Positions 40,227-51,911 of a DNA stretch of 64,000 nt are shown piece by piece (the stretch's first letter is position 1; each line of letters begins with the position of its first letter). A model generated the notes under the pieces. It saw only the letters and a list, made by a program, of their open reading frames with translations. It was not told where the DNA came from and did not search any database. The translations under genes and the position numbers were made by a program. The DNA comes from Drosophila pseudoobscura. Lineage: Eukaryota; Arthropoda; Insecta; Diptera; Drosophilidae. The stretch lies in NCBI RefSeq assembly GCF_009870125.1, contig NC_046679.1, forward strand, positions 8,928,001 through 8,992,000. The letters are read 5' to 3'.

Positions 40227-41591
40227 ATGGGTACCATATTCACATTCAGCCTAAGCTTGAGCTTCATCTTGCTGATTGTCGTCTGGCCGGAGCTGGCTCT
40301 AACGCGTAAGTGCTCAGAGAGGTTAGAGGTCGTCTGGAATGGGCGTGACCGGAAGTTTTGTTTACTTTCAGAGAGCAGTTGCGTCACACCTGTGGGGGTC
40401 GCGGGCCTGTGTGTTCCATCGCAGGAGTGCGGCTTTGTGAAACAGCTAATCGACATTTACGGCCGGAATATACCACGACGCGTGCAGAACCAAATGCGGC
40501 AGATGCAGTGCACCGGGGAGACTGATGTAAGTCCAGGAATAACATTCAAAAATTGAGAACTCCCACTTTAATCCATTGGGTTTTTGCAGGAATTCCATTT
40601 ATGTTGCCCTGGCGAGACTGGTACACGCTCTGAACAGACTGAACCAAGGCCCACCGCCACGAAGACGGTGCGGGCTGTCTCCGACAACCTGAACCGCATC
40701 GATCCGCAGGGCTATCGGCTGCTCGACTCTGTCACCCAATGCGGCAACAGGGGCAATCCCAAGGTGAGTGGCGGCCGCAACTCAAAGCCCGGAGAGTTTC
40801 CCTGGGTGGCGCTGCTCAAGTACGAGACCACCGGACGTCAGTTCCTGTGCGGCGGCAGCCTGATCACCGATCGCTTCATCCTCACCGCTGCCCATTGCAT
40901 CGTGCAACAGCCTCCACTGTAAGTTCGAGACTCGAAACGACAGTCGGATTCAATTCTTTAATCCCAAATCCCCAATTGCAGGCTTGGAGTGCGTTTGGGA
41001 GAGCACGATCTGGCCCATGAGCAGGATTGCACGTATTTGGGTGGAGTTCATAGGGTGTGCCAGCCGCCCTACGAGGAGTTTGGCGTCGACGATGTCCGCG
41101 TCCATCCCGGCTATACGCATGGATCGATCAACAATGACATTGCCCTGATCAAGCTGGATCGAAGCGTGGTCCTGCCCAAGTCGCACATTGCACCCATTTG
41201 CCTGCCCATCGACGATAAGTCCAAGGAACTGGCCCACGATCAGAGCTTTCTGATTGCCGGCTGGGGTCGCACGGACAAGGAGGACGCTGCCTCCATACAA
41301 CAGCGGGCTCTGATCACCCGCAAGGATGTCTCCGTTTGCAGCAGCTACTACAACAATGCCCCCGTCAATGAGAACCATATCTGCGCCACCGGCTCTGGCA
41401 TCGCACACACCTGCCGCGGCGACTCCGGCGGGCCGCTCTTCTTCAAGCACCGCTTCAAGCAGAACTACCGCTTCGTCCAGTACGGCGTCATCTCGTTTGG
41501 CGGCCAGCGGTGTGGCAGCAACAGGAACCAGCCCGGCGTGTTTGCCAACATCATCGACATGCTACCATGGATAACGCAGAATCTATACTAA
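40227..41591 (+). CDS. Clip-domain serine protease, CG5909-like (390 aa)
   Basis: Exons 40227..40305, 40372..40526, 40590..40918, 40982..41591, all GT-AG and in phase. A signal peptide (MGTIFTFSLSLSFILLIVVW) is followed by a clip domain from SSCVTPVGVAGLC to HLCCP. After a linker, the catalytic domain starts at NPK/VSGGR. Triad residues are in LTAAHC, NNDIALI and GDSGGP. The residue six before the catalytic Ser, which sets primary specificity, is His (AHTCRGDSGGP), not the Asp of trypsins. The 75-loop has a Cys pair (DCTYLGGVHRVC) like cascade clip proteases. A role in haemolymph proteolysis beside Grass is likely; target and activator are unknown. The position next to Grass and the C-terminus PGVFANIIDMLPWITQNLY fit my memory of D. 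melanogaster CG5909, but I cannot verify that. Confidence 0.88.
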
Positions 41592-41705
41592 TGCTGTGCT
41601 CCCTGAATGGCAGACCCTAAAGAATACCGTCCACCCCTCTATTTCGCATTATTTATGTCCGTAGCTTTAACAGCCTTTTGCCATAGATACTTTTAGATCT
41701 TTTTA

Positions 41706-41711
41706 AATAAA
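41706..41711 (+). terminator. Poly(A) signal of the CG5909-like protease
   Basis: AATAAA lies 115 bp after the stop codon, inside an AT-rich stretch; it is the first canonical signal downstream. Confidence 0.6.
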
Positions 41712-43082
41712 TTTAAATATGTGTATATAATATATGGATCATACTTCAATTGAAAGGTTCTTAGAATGGGTTTTCTGGTTCATATCTTGAGGTTTTTGTT
41801 GAATAATGGATATATTCCTTATGATTCTTGGGTTCCCATAGGAACTTTACATTGGTTTTAGATCAATCAGTCGTTCTATTGGTTGTTACTTTTAGAGATT
41901 TCCTTAGTATATAATATATAAATGTATATACATATGATACTTACAGAATTATTCAACTGTAGGATGTTGTTATGATGGGTTTATATCTTGAGGTTTATTG
42001 AAATATATTTTAAGCATGAATGAAGAGATATTCTTTATTTTTCTTAGGACCGCATAAGAGGTTTAGTTTTATGTTTGAATTTCTGTTGAAGCTCTGACGC
42101 AATTCCAATCTTGACATCTATGGGAATCTTCAGACAATTAGTGTTTACGTGAAAGTACATGATGAGTGGTTTTCGTAGTTGTTTTTTAGGGAATAATTCA
42201 TAAATTTAATTGGCTTGAAATTTACCCAAGCCTACACCTGACTCATGTGGAGATATGAAGATATGATGTGCCGTGAGTTCAAGGCTTTGTCTGTGGAACC
42301 CAGTTGGGAATCACTTACGGGGGCGATCGAAAATGAAACCGCAGTGATAATTGATCGGGTCCAGCTCCTTGCGATGATTGAGTCATATGTAGTTTTGAAC
42401 GACAGGAGCTTAGTTTTGCGGTCAAGTGAGTCATTCTTCATCGCATGCCCCCGAACCCATATATCTATGTGTATCGTGGATCATGCAACACAAACGTGAT
42501 TTCCAAGAACGACCTAAAGAATTACATGAAGTTCTGACAGCAACTCAGGGATTTCTTTCCTATATTGTTCTCATATCTCTTTATTATCATGCAATTTAGT
42601 ATAGATACGAATTCTTGAGCACTGAGTCAGAATGAAAGACGAATAAAACAAGTCGATTGGTATGCTATAATTTGCGGTTAGCAATAAACTGCATGAGACT
42701 AAATCTTGGCACTAAAACCTAATCTTAATACTAGTATAACGATTACGGAATGGGGAAAGCCCAGAAGAATTAATCTATTTAATTCTTAAAGCAAAAATGA
42801 TTAATTGACTTGCTGACCTACGAATTTGATATGTCCAAATATGATTTATACTATATACGTACGAGTATACTATATATTCGACCCGTCTATGAACTAAATT
42901 TATGGAAATAAACCAGGGTAGTTCTGCTTTTCTAATGTAGGACACGCACTGGAACAAAGGATTGATGGATATCCGACACTGAAATCGGTTCTATTGTTCC
43001 AAAGGGCACGCCGCAAAAGCTCTCTCAACAGTACTTCCTGGGGCAACAGTTTGGTTTGTATTTTTCCGCTGGACGGTGCACA
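41712..43082. other. Intergenic region before the pickpocket gene
   Basis: AT-rich sequence with a few short open frames lacking any domain. The last 110 bp stay open in the frame of the pickpocket gene back to a TGA near 42967 and contain an acceptor-like CTCTCTCAACAG ending at about 43031, so an upstream coding exon of that gene could be hidden here. No other feature is seen. Confidence 0.5.
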
Positions 43083-44615
43083 ATGAACTGGTACCGCTTT
43101 CAGGGCTTGGCTCTGAAGGGGATACTCTATTTTGTGACGTTTTATCTTTCGTTGCCATTTTTTGGCAATGTCGCCTTGTCACTGCTGCACAGCTACATCT
43201 CCTCGTCGGTGTCCTTTAACCTGGACACCATTTAGTAAGTTGCCTTCCATTAAATTACACACAAATCCCACCACTCAAGGCCATTGCTTAGTCTCAATTG
43301 GAACTCTACCTTTCCGGCCATAACCGTATGCGAGATATACAACGCCGAAAAGATTTGGGAACTGAGTGACGCCCACTTTGGCAGCGAGCACGAAATGCAC
43401 ATCGATGACTTCATCAGCGAGATAGTGTTTTACCGGGGTGTCTGCAGCAGCTGCGAGAACTGCGCCAAGCTCCGATGTCCCGGAAACTATACCCTGCTCC
43501 TGGAAGTGGTATGTCGCCAGAGAGCCAGTCAGAGTGTTCCCCCCATTCACATTCACATTGCTGACTTGCAGTTCCGCACGAAGTGCCATCAGTTGATATT
43601 AAACTGTAGCTACCTCAATGAACTGTTCGACTGCTGCGATGAGTTCCTGCCCGTGCCCACAGAGTACGGACTGTGCTACTCATTCAATTCCCACCAGGCA
43701 CGAAAGGTGGCCCATGTCCAGTACACGAACAATCGCATGACGGGGCCTGGACATCTCACATTCAATGCCGCCGCCGATGTCCAGCTGTATGTGCATGCGC
43801 CCATCGATGTGCCGTTTCAGTTATCCGAGGGAATGATTCGCGAGACGGTGCTGCTGGGCCACTTCAAGGAGCTCGTCTTGAACGTCATCGAGGTGCACAA
43901 CGACGAGAGTGTTCAGGACCTGAGCTCAGAGCAGCGAAGATGTCGTTATGGCCACGAGCACGTTGACGATCGCCAGGGCATTTACGAGTTCTACAGCTAC
44001 TCCGGCTGCGTGGTGGAATGCACCGTGCTCCTGCAGCTAGTCAACTGCAACTGCACCAATCATTTTATGGCTGTACCCGGCCAGAATTCCCTGCCCGTCT
44101 GCGACTATCGTGGCCTGATCTGCTTGACCAAAGTCAGGCAGAAACTGATGACGGAGCGCAAGTCCTGCGAGTGCATGAGTGCATGCGAGGAGCCCGAGTA
44201 TAACATTATCTACAACTCCGCGGACAAGTAAGTGGCCTACGGTCGAGATATTCATCTCTTTTAATGGTGATTCTCTGTTCCTCCAGCGACGATGAGGATG
44301 CGGAGGACATCTCCAAAGTGCGTGTGGCCCTAGTGGAGCTTCCCACTCAGCGTTATGTTCGCCGGGTGGCGAAAACCATTTTGGATTTCTTGAGTAAGCA
44401 GCGGGGGGCATAGACGGGCACTCCAATTAACGCTCAAATCTCTCCTTGCAGTCTCTTTGGGCGGTCTGGTGGGTCTGTTCTTCAACACCTCTGCCCTGCG
44501 CTTGGTGGAGACTGTGTTTCTAATCGTGCGGTACAGGAAAACAATTGTGCAGTGGGTTAAAAGAATTTGGTTTGGCACAATTAAGTATTTACAGATTATG
44601 GACCAGTCAAAATAA
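43083..44615 (+). CDS. Pickpocket-family DEG/ENaC sodium channel subunit (about 431 aa)
   Basis: Exons 43083..43234, 43292..43508, 43572..44227, 44287..44393, 44452..44615, all GT-AG and in phase. The protein has the DEG/ENaC plan: a short cytoplasmic N-terminus, TM1 (about residues 12-36), a large Cys-rich extracellular domain, TM2 (about residues 378-403) and a short tail. The segment STFPAITVCEIYNAEKIW after TM1 is typical of pickpockets. Extracellular marks include RRCRYGHEH, YSGCVVECTV, NCNCTNHFM and CDYRGLICL. TM2 reads SLGGLVGLFFNTSALRLVE; the family usually has GxS where this has NTS. The N-terminus lacks the HG gating motif, so an upstream exon may be missing. Such channels serve chemosensation, mechanosensation or fluid clearance; the role here is unknown. 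The locus would fit ppk15, but I am not certain. AATAAA overlaps the stop (44611-44616). Confidence 0.85.
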
Positions 44616-44705
44616 ATCACAATAACATTTTCTTTAAATTCTAGTTGTCTTTCAATTGGGGAGTATTAGTGTTTGGGTTTGTTATGGCCGTAGATGGGTG
44701 GAAGC

Positions 44706-45023
44706 TCAGCTTGTACCCATTTTCTGTGCCACATAGGCGGCACTTCCGGACTGACTAGACCAAGCAAGGGGAGTGATGAACTCCATTAGGGTTTGCATAT
44801 AGTTGGGTAGATACCAGAAGCTGGAGAAGAACACCAGTGCCAGCACTACCAGGAAGAAACCATCTAGAAAATGCATAATCTCGATTAGCAAAATCTTATC
44901 GTATTTAAAGTCATTCAATTACTCACTGATTAGCTTCCTCTCCCATGGCTCTAGCATGTTGATGCACGTGATCAGTTCGTACTGGCGATACAGGTGAGTG
45001 GCTAATTGTTTAATGTTGAACAT
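44706..45023 (-). CDS. Serine palmitoyltransferase small subunit (ssSPT-like, 84 aa)
   Basis: Two exons, read right to left: 45023..44927 and 44863..44706, with donor GTGAGT, acceptor TTCTAG and compatible phase. The 84-aa product starts MFNIKQLATHLYRQYELITC and contains INMLEPWERKLI, the signature of vertebrate SPTSSA/SPTSSB (YMLEPWER). One long hydrophobic stretch (about residues 34-55, FFLVVLALVFFSSFWYL) follows, with a second, weaker one near the C-terminus. Small subunits bind the SPT catalytic heterodimer in the endoplasmic reticulum and raise its activity in the first step of sphingolipid synthesis. At 84 aa it is slightly longer than the human protein (71 aa), with an extra C-terminal tail. 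It is divergent from spn-D, with only 410 bp between the start codons. The family call rests on the LEPWER motif, size and topology. Confidence 0.88.
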
Positions 45024-45433
45024 TTTGAATTACAATGACTAAAGTCCAATGCAGAAACCACGAATTACAATGCAAGTCAACGAATGTAAACAAGGAACAT
45101 ATGGCAGTTGCAGGGCTGCAAGGCAGTGAGTGCTGGTAAACGGAAATTGAGCCGGTCAAATTCAGTCAAGTGCAATACTTCATGTACTCTATGAGGTAAC
45201 AATTTAATAGTTAGTCTATTAACTGTTTCGTTTTACAATTAAGTGTTTTTAATCCGTTCATATACTACTGTTGAGACAGTCCCTATATAGTATAAATAGT
45301 AATAGTATGCTGGTAATCACTACACTAGACTAGTTTTCTTGAAGTGTTGTATAATAAAGTTGTATAGCATCCAGCTCTTGCAAGAGCTGTGTCGAACAGC
45401 TGTTGTTGTTGATATGTTTAATTTTTGGCGGCA
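45024..45433. promoter_or_regulatory. Bidirectional promoter of the ssSPT gene and spn-D
   Basis: These 410 bp separate two divergent start codons. AACAGCTGTT at 45395-45404 matches Ohler motif 5 (AWCAGCTGWT) exactly and lies 30 bp before the spn-D ATG, so spn-D transcription probably starts close by. A perfect 18-bp palindrome, CAGCTCTTGCAAGAGCTG, is at 45372-45389. A TATAAAT at about 45290 could serve either gene but is far from both starts. Confidence 0.6.
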
Positions 45434-46454
45434 ATGGAAACTACATTTTTGTCGTCGAATAACATAAATTTATTTAATAAATCGTGCTTAGACATATTAA
45501 GAGGAGAAATACAATCAAAAAAGATAGCAACGGGCCATAAAAGTCTGGACAGACATTTGGGCGGTGGAATTTCGTTGCGCCAAATTACAGAATTGGTTGG
45601 AAATTCCGGTACCGGCAAAACGAAAATGTGGTAATTAATTTTTATTTATGATTATTGTTGTGTTGAATGAAGTATAATTGTTGTTTTGGCAGCCTGCAGC
45701 TATGCTTGAATGTGCAAATACCGAAATCCGCTGGCGGACTGGAGGGTGCTGCTCTTTTCATAGATACCCGACAGGATTTCCATCCCGACAGATTGCAAGG
45801 TGTGTTGTTCTTAAATAAAATGTTTAACCGCAGTGTTCATGTATCCCCTGTCTTTCCGTAGAACTGGCCAGGGACCTGGAGAAGGAGTATAAGCAGAGAG
45901 CACCTGACTTTCAGGCGGCCAAAATGCTGCAAAACGTCCACTACGTGAGCTGTCCCAATGCAGTCCAGTTGATGGCCACCGTCCTGAGCTCCTACCGGCA
46001 CCTGATTGCCCATCCAAATGTATGTTAATATATGCGTGTTCACTGAATTGTTTACTCAAGATCTCCGCCTGGGTTGTGCAGATAAAAGTGATTGTGATCG
46101 ATTCGCTAGCGTTCTCCTTGCGCATGCTGGACGATGGCGCCCAGCGCTTTGAGCTGCTCCTGGAGCTGGTCGAAAGTATGAGGCGACTGCTGCGCGAACA
46201 CGAAGTGGCCGTAAGTCCGGCATCGGATCCGTTTGCTTTGACTTTAATAATCCAGTTTTGTGAACGTCTCCTGCCAGTGGGTCGTCACCAATGTGCTGAC
46301 GCATCGGTGTATCGGCGACCAATTCCATGTCGTGCCCGCCCTGGGGGAAATGTATTCGCACTTGATCAACGAGCGCATCTGGTTTTCACGGAACGGCCAC
46401 TGCTTTCTGGGAAAGTCGTGGAAAACTAGCAGATTAATCAAGGATTCGAGGTGA
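45434..46454 (+). CDS. spn-D: Spindle D, RAD51-paralog recombination ATPase (255 aa)
   Basis: Exons 45434..45630, 45693..45799, 45862..46019, 46082..46210, 46278..46454, all GT-AG and in phase. The protein is a RecA-fold ATPase. Walker A is GNSGTGKT (ending in exon 1), Walker B-type strands are ALFIDT and VIVIDSLAF, and GHKSLDRHLGGGI is the typical RAD51-family lead-in. The family's N-terminal helix-hairpin-helix domain is reduced to about 30 residues. Spn-D is the RAD51C-like protein needed for meiotic double-strand-break repair in the fly female germ line; loss triggers the meiotic checkpoint and disturbs oocyte patterning. Length is close to the roughly 270 aa I recall for D. melanogaster. 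ATG 45434 is chosen because it begins METTFLSSNN and the upstream in-frame codons (TTG GCG GCA) contain no ATG. The C-terminus beyond FSRNGHCFLGK is basic. Confidence 0.88.
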
Positions 46455-49400
46455 TCCGGCATCTGGTAAATTGTGCTTTTACTTTTAGTTTCAACTAACG
46501 ATATAGATAATGATAATGGATAATAGATTGGCACATTTTCATATGTTGTTCAAGGCTTAATTGTACTCTCAATCAGTCAGAGATGAATTTCCCCCAGTCC
46601 CCAGGTGCTACAATTTTTCGCATGACTGGAGAGTGTAGAGATGGTGATGGGAAATGGCTAAACAGGATCCCCAGCCACTTGCCATAATTCCCATTGGCAC
46701 AGAAACCATGACCACATAGCCAAAGCCACAACTGGCGCACACCCAGCCAGGTGCCGAACACTTGCTAAAAGGCACCAACAAGCCACTCTGGCGACAACGA
46801 CTACGACGGCGTCGATGCTATCAATGGCGTTGCAGTTGCAGATTGACAGGCGAGCACAGGCTGATTTATGCGCGCGACGCAGGAATGTGGCAAAGTGTAA
46901 AAAATGTTTACACATACGTACGTACGAGAAGCGACACCCAAACCCAAAGCAAACTCAAAGCAAACCAAACCAAACCGAACCAGACCTGTGGCTCTGTGTG
47001 GCTCTGAGCCAAGGCAAGTCACGCATATGCAGCGACAACTAATTCAATTTCCACTAGCCAACAAGGAGGAGGCTGTTTAGCCGAGTGTGCACGCCTAATT
47101 GGTAATGCGATCGGCTTTATTGAGCCAGGCGCTGGAGTCGAAACTGCCGTGGAAGCCGATCCCGAGCCAGAGCCCGAGCTCGAACCCGATGCTGAACCTG
47201 GGGGAAGTGGCTGCATTTGAGGCAGTTCCAGTCGCAGTCACAGGCTATCGCTGTCGCTCAGCGCAAATCCCATTACGTGCAATCCGTTTCGAGCCATAAA
47301 CATGTAACAGCTGCACACCCTCCCAACAGCCCGTTGCGGTTGCTGTTGCTGTTGCTGCGGCTGCGGTAAGGCTGGGGCAAGAGTTTCCTGGCGGCTTCCA
47401 GCAGCGCAACTTGTCGCTCGAACTTAATTGCCTCGGCTGCGCTTATGACTTTCGTGTGCAATGCATCCTCATCCTCATCCTACAGCCACATCCACATCCA
47501 CATCTTGCCATCGCATCGCTGTTTGTTGTTTTCGCTACATTATTAGAAAGTAACTTAAACTTGCAAAAGCCATCAACATCAGCCTCGCATCGTCGTCGTC
47601 CCCGTCGTCGTGGTCGTCATCGCTCGCCTGTCGCTGGCGCTATTTTCGACACCGCCTGGCCCGCCATAAATTTCCAAATGCCCTGCAATGCACTGCAGGG
47701 CAGGCCCCGACACCGACCTGGGCTCCAACCTGGGCCGCAGAAATTAGAAATAGTCTGTTGGCTAATTTACCAGCCAGCGCGGCTGGCAAGTTGAAAGTCC
47801 ATTTTCTATTTTCCATTTCGTACGGGTTTCAATTAAAACCCAAACAAAACAGAAAATGAAAAAAGCCAACAAACATTCCGCTGTGCATGGCCTGGCAATT
47901 TGGCCACGACCTCGTGCACCACCGCCAAAGTTCAGTTCAGGCGAGAGTCGGCTAATTCCGGCACACTGCGAACAGACCGGCGGACAGACGGACCGACCGC
48001 CTCGATGGCAGCACCCGATAGCGGCAGGGTCTTCGAACGGACCCAGAGCCGCCAAGAGATAATCAAATGTTGGCCAAAAAGGATTGCCTGGCCTGGCTGC
48101 CTGACTGCCTCCTGCCTCCTGCCTTATTGTTCTCAGAAATTGTTATTAATTGAGTTGTACGCTGCAGTTCGATTGGAAAAAGAGTGCTAGAGAGTGGAGA
48201 GTGGCCCAATCTTTCGCAGTGGGTGGCCATCGGCCATTGACATAATTGCCAGATCTCTGCTCGGCTCATTTGGCCAATCTAATTCAGTTTGGCCATCAAT
48301 AAGCGTGGAGTGGAGTGGCCCGAGCGAAGATCCCAGCTCATTTGCATACACGTAATTTATGCTCATCAATTAGCTGATTAATTTATTTGGCGTGAGACAT
48401 TAAGCGGAGCTCCCCGAACGGCCGATCCAACGCTTGTCTAATTAGATAAATGTGCTACATTAATGTCGCCTCTGACATTTACTAAGCGTGGTTCTGCCGC
48501 AGCTCAGACACGGGTTTTTCATTGTTTTTGGCTTTTAGGGTTACGCGTTTCTTGTCGGAGGTGCCCGTGTGCCCCCGCGCAGAGCTAATCAATTAGTGGG
48601 GGGCAACTAAATTGCTCAGAGGATTAACTCTTAAAGCTGTTCATATTTTTCATTTTAATTGAGATTCCATCAAAGAGAAGAAGGGCACTTCTTCCTTTTA
48701 CTCTCTATCAAGCGTTTCTGAGGCTCTATTAGCCAATCAATTGGCCAACTAAATTAGTTTATAATGCTGCTTATAAATGCCACTTGTCGGCCACGACGAC
48801 ACGGATGTGCCTGGATCTTGATCCAGTCGCCAGGCAGTCCGCTCCCAGCGTGTCTGCTATTTTCAGCTGCAATCTACCGGCCGTCTCCCGGTGGGGGGGA
48901 AATGAAAATATTTTAATTAAAACACAAACTAAACGTTTACTGTAAGCGATGTTATCCATTGCATTTCATACAAATAACAACGACCTGGCTACCTGGCAAC
49001 GACACTGCTGGTTCTGTTGCTGCTGCTGCTGCTGCTTGTGGCTCCTCTGGCTTCTGCGTGCAACAAATACGGCAAATGTTGCATGTAACAGCAGCAACAT
49101 GTGTCGCACATCGCCTATTTGAATATATATCAAATCAGTTTAAGATAATTTTCTATAACAGCTCGACACACAGGCAAATGGACAAAACATTTGTACGAGT
49201 TTGTTGCCAAAGTCTTTCGTTTCGCCTGTCGTTGCTGCTGCTGCTGCTGTTGCTGTTGCTCCTTCTCCTGTCTGCCTGCCTGGCGGCGAGTGCATATTTT
49301 ACGCGCCGCATTGTTGCAAGCGGATTGGGGATTGAAATTAAGTTGTTTTGCATAAAAGCGCCATAAAAAGGCGCAGCAGCAGCAGCAGCAGTCGCAGGCA

Positions 49401-51160
49401 GTGGAGGAGGCAGCAATTGTGATTAGAACGACACGACAGGCACGACATGAGACATATGAGACGCTCTCTTGCAGTTGCAATTGCAATGGCAGTTGCAGTT
49501 GCAGTTTTGTGGCCCATACATATATGGCCAGCAATTGTCGGACGTAACGAAAATTGCCGGCTCACCACGAGCGACGTATGTCATCGAATGGCACTGCCAT
49601 TAGCGATCTTGTTGAGGAGAGCATCACTGGCGACAGCTTCCTGCGACCAATAGGCAAATGCTAGACCAGACCATGCCCTGAATCCCCATCTGCAGAAGCA
49701 GCAAAAGCAGCAGCAGCTACAGCGGCGGTAACAGCAACTATTATCAATTTAAGTTGGCTAATTGGTTTCAAATTTATGGACCTGTATTTGATATTTATGT
49801 CGTCTACAAGAGCTGTGTGTGCCTCGCAATTTTGCCTGTCTGCCGTGGATCTGTGGCCAGGCTATGGTATGGTCTGGCATGGCTTGGCCTGGCACCGGTC
49901 TCTGCCTCGGCCTCGGCCTCAGCCTGGACCTGGACCCGGGCACATCGATGTTGCCTGCCTTGGCATGCTGCAAACAACGTAATTGGCTTTCAATTTGCAG
50001 CAAATTGTTGCAACAGCCACGACAACAACGAAAAGAGCAACAGAGAGAAACATATTTAGATTATAGACGGATAAAGTTTATGTACGTTCTGTTCTGGCTG
50101 GTTCTTCTTGGCCAACATCGCCGCCTGTCTGGTTTCTCCTGTTCTTCGGCTCTTGCTCTTTCCCCCATAATTCCAATGAGTTATATGCCCATCATGAGCG
50201 CTCTGTGGCCCTTCAAAAGTCGAAAACGTATAGCGCGTTAATTAAAAAAAAGACAGCAACCACCGAAACATCAACGGAGCGCAGAAAAAAAAACTACAAA
50301 AAAAAGCGCCAAAAATTCCGCTAAAATTTCGCCTTGCGGAGGCAGCGGCGGATCCCAAAAGAGCGGCCGGCTACCGAGAGCAAGCCCAGGCCAGCCCAGT
50401 CCAGGGTCCAGGATACCACTGTTCAATAACTAAATAAAACACTCAGAGGATCTTTGGACTGAAGGCGAAAAGGCGACAGGGAGGCAGACACAGGCAGCCA
50501 CAATCAAGCGAAAATTCCTGGCATTTTCTGCTTCATTAACAACACACAACGCGGCCATTTCGTTTTGTTTGAGCCAAGTTTACCGCTGACGAAATTTACG
50601 CACGTTGGAGGATCCTCCTCCCGCCCTTCTACACCCCCGATGGTGGCTGCCTGTATGCCTCCATTTACCTTGATCATCCGTTGAGCTTAGGTTTTCGGTG
50701 TGTGTCGGCTGGCTCGGCTCGGCTCTTTTTGGTATTTTAATTAGAAACCAAACAACGCAAAATGCATTGCTCGATTCCCAATTCCCGATTTCGCTTTCTC
50801 TGCTTTGGGCCTTTTTCTGATCTGTTTCGTCGGTGTTTCTGGGGTTTCTGGCGTTTCTGTTTCTCTGTACATTTGGGCCTTGGATTCGCTCGCTGGCAGT
50901 CTCCTCTCTGGCATTGTAGTTCCCAACAACCCAACATCCAACTTGCATTTGGTTTTCACATTCAATTAGCGCATATTTCAAATGCGATCCCAGGCAAACG
51001 AACATACATATTTCTGATCGACAGGAAATGCTATCGATAGAGGGGGACAAGTTCTTCGCTCTCTTTCAAGATCTGGAATGCATTGATTGGCTCCCATTAT
51101 CCATACTTTCACTGCAGTTATAGAAAATGTTTGCACTTTTTGTTATATCGTTTTACTATC
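46455..51160. other. Gene-poor, probably regulatory block between spn-D and Serrate
   Basis: About 4.7 kb with no coding gene. It holds short CTG/CAG repeats near 47330-47365, 49015-49045, 49230-49260 and 49370-49395, and AT-rich stretches rich in TAATTA-type cores at 48340-48790. Moderate GC content and many short conserved-looking motifs give it the look of developmental enhancer DNA. Serrate is known for dispersed enhancers around and within the gene, so control of Serrate is a fair inference, but not shown. Confidence 0.45.
48340..48790. promoter_or_regulatory. Cluster of homeodomain-type TAAT motifs, enhancer candidate
   Basis: About ten ATTA/TAAT-containing sites occur in 450 bp, such as CATCAATTAGCTGATTAATT, TCTAATTAGATA, CATTAATGTC and AATCAATTAGTGG, separated by more GC-rich DNA. 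Homeodomain proteins bind TAAT cores, and Serrate has Hox-responsive enhancers. The link to this block is inference, as AT-rich DNA gives such cores readily. Confidence 0.35.
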
Positions 51161-51911
51161 TTTATTGGTATTGCTTTATTGCTGCTAGATCAATGTTAAA
51201 ATAATAAATAAATATTACTACACACATACACGACGACGACGTATAATACAATACAAAATCTGCTGGAGCTTAGTACTTATCCGTAATTCCTTATGCTATA
51301 ATTATTGCGTACAATTGCAAACAACTTTTAAAGTCTAACATGGTTGCGGCTTGGGCTTAGATCTTACGCTCTAGGGATATCTATAGACAAAATACAATAA
51401 CGGTAACTGCTAATTTACAGTATTTACAGCTTATCCTAACCATCTATCCATCGTAGACGCACCCATGAGAACTACATATGTACAGAACTACGAGCATGGT
51501 ATCGCTTTAATGTTTAATGAATGTATAGTAAATGCGCGTCTGGGTTACACTAAATATCACACTGTGTAGGATGTTGCTTAGCGAAGAGAAGAGTTTTCCG
51601 GAATTACACTAACCGTAGAGCGGCACTAACTAACTAACTAACACACTAACTAACTAACTAACTAGCTAATTGGGCCTCTGCAAGGACACACAACTCAGTG
51701 GGAGCACTTCTTGAACCTAACTTTGTTAAATCATCCACTCTCGCCACTCCACTCCTCATACTCGTATCTGTTGTCAGAGCACCCCCTAGGACTTATTTGC
51801 TATTGCAATTACACTACTAATGCACTTGGAAATCGCGCCCGTGCTGTGGCAATTGGAACTTTTTAGCGGGGTCTGGGCGGTTGGTGAGATCACGGCGCAG
51901 AGCCGGCCCCG
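51161..51911 (-). other. Ser: Serrate 3' UTR with poly(A) signals
   Basis: The stretch runs from the Serrate stop codon at 51912 to two minus-strand AATAAA signals at 51175-51180 and 51161-51166. It contains a TAAC/CTAA tetranucleotide repeat at about 51626-51668. No coding gene is seen. Confidence 0.6.

Noticed and set aside
43031-43232. Minus-strand open frame (42991-43182) overlapping the pickpocket first exon
   Set aside because: Antisense shadow of a transmembrane-coding exon with no family resemblance.
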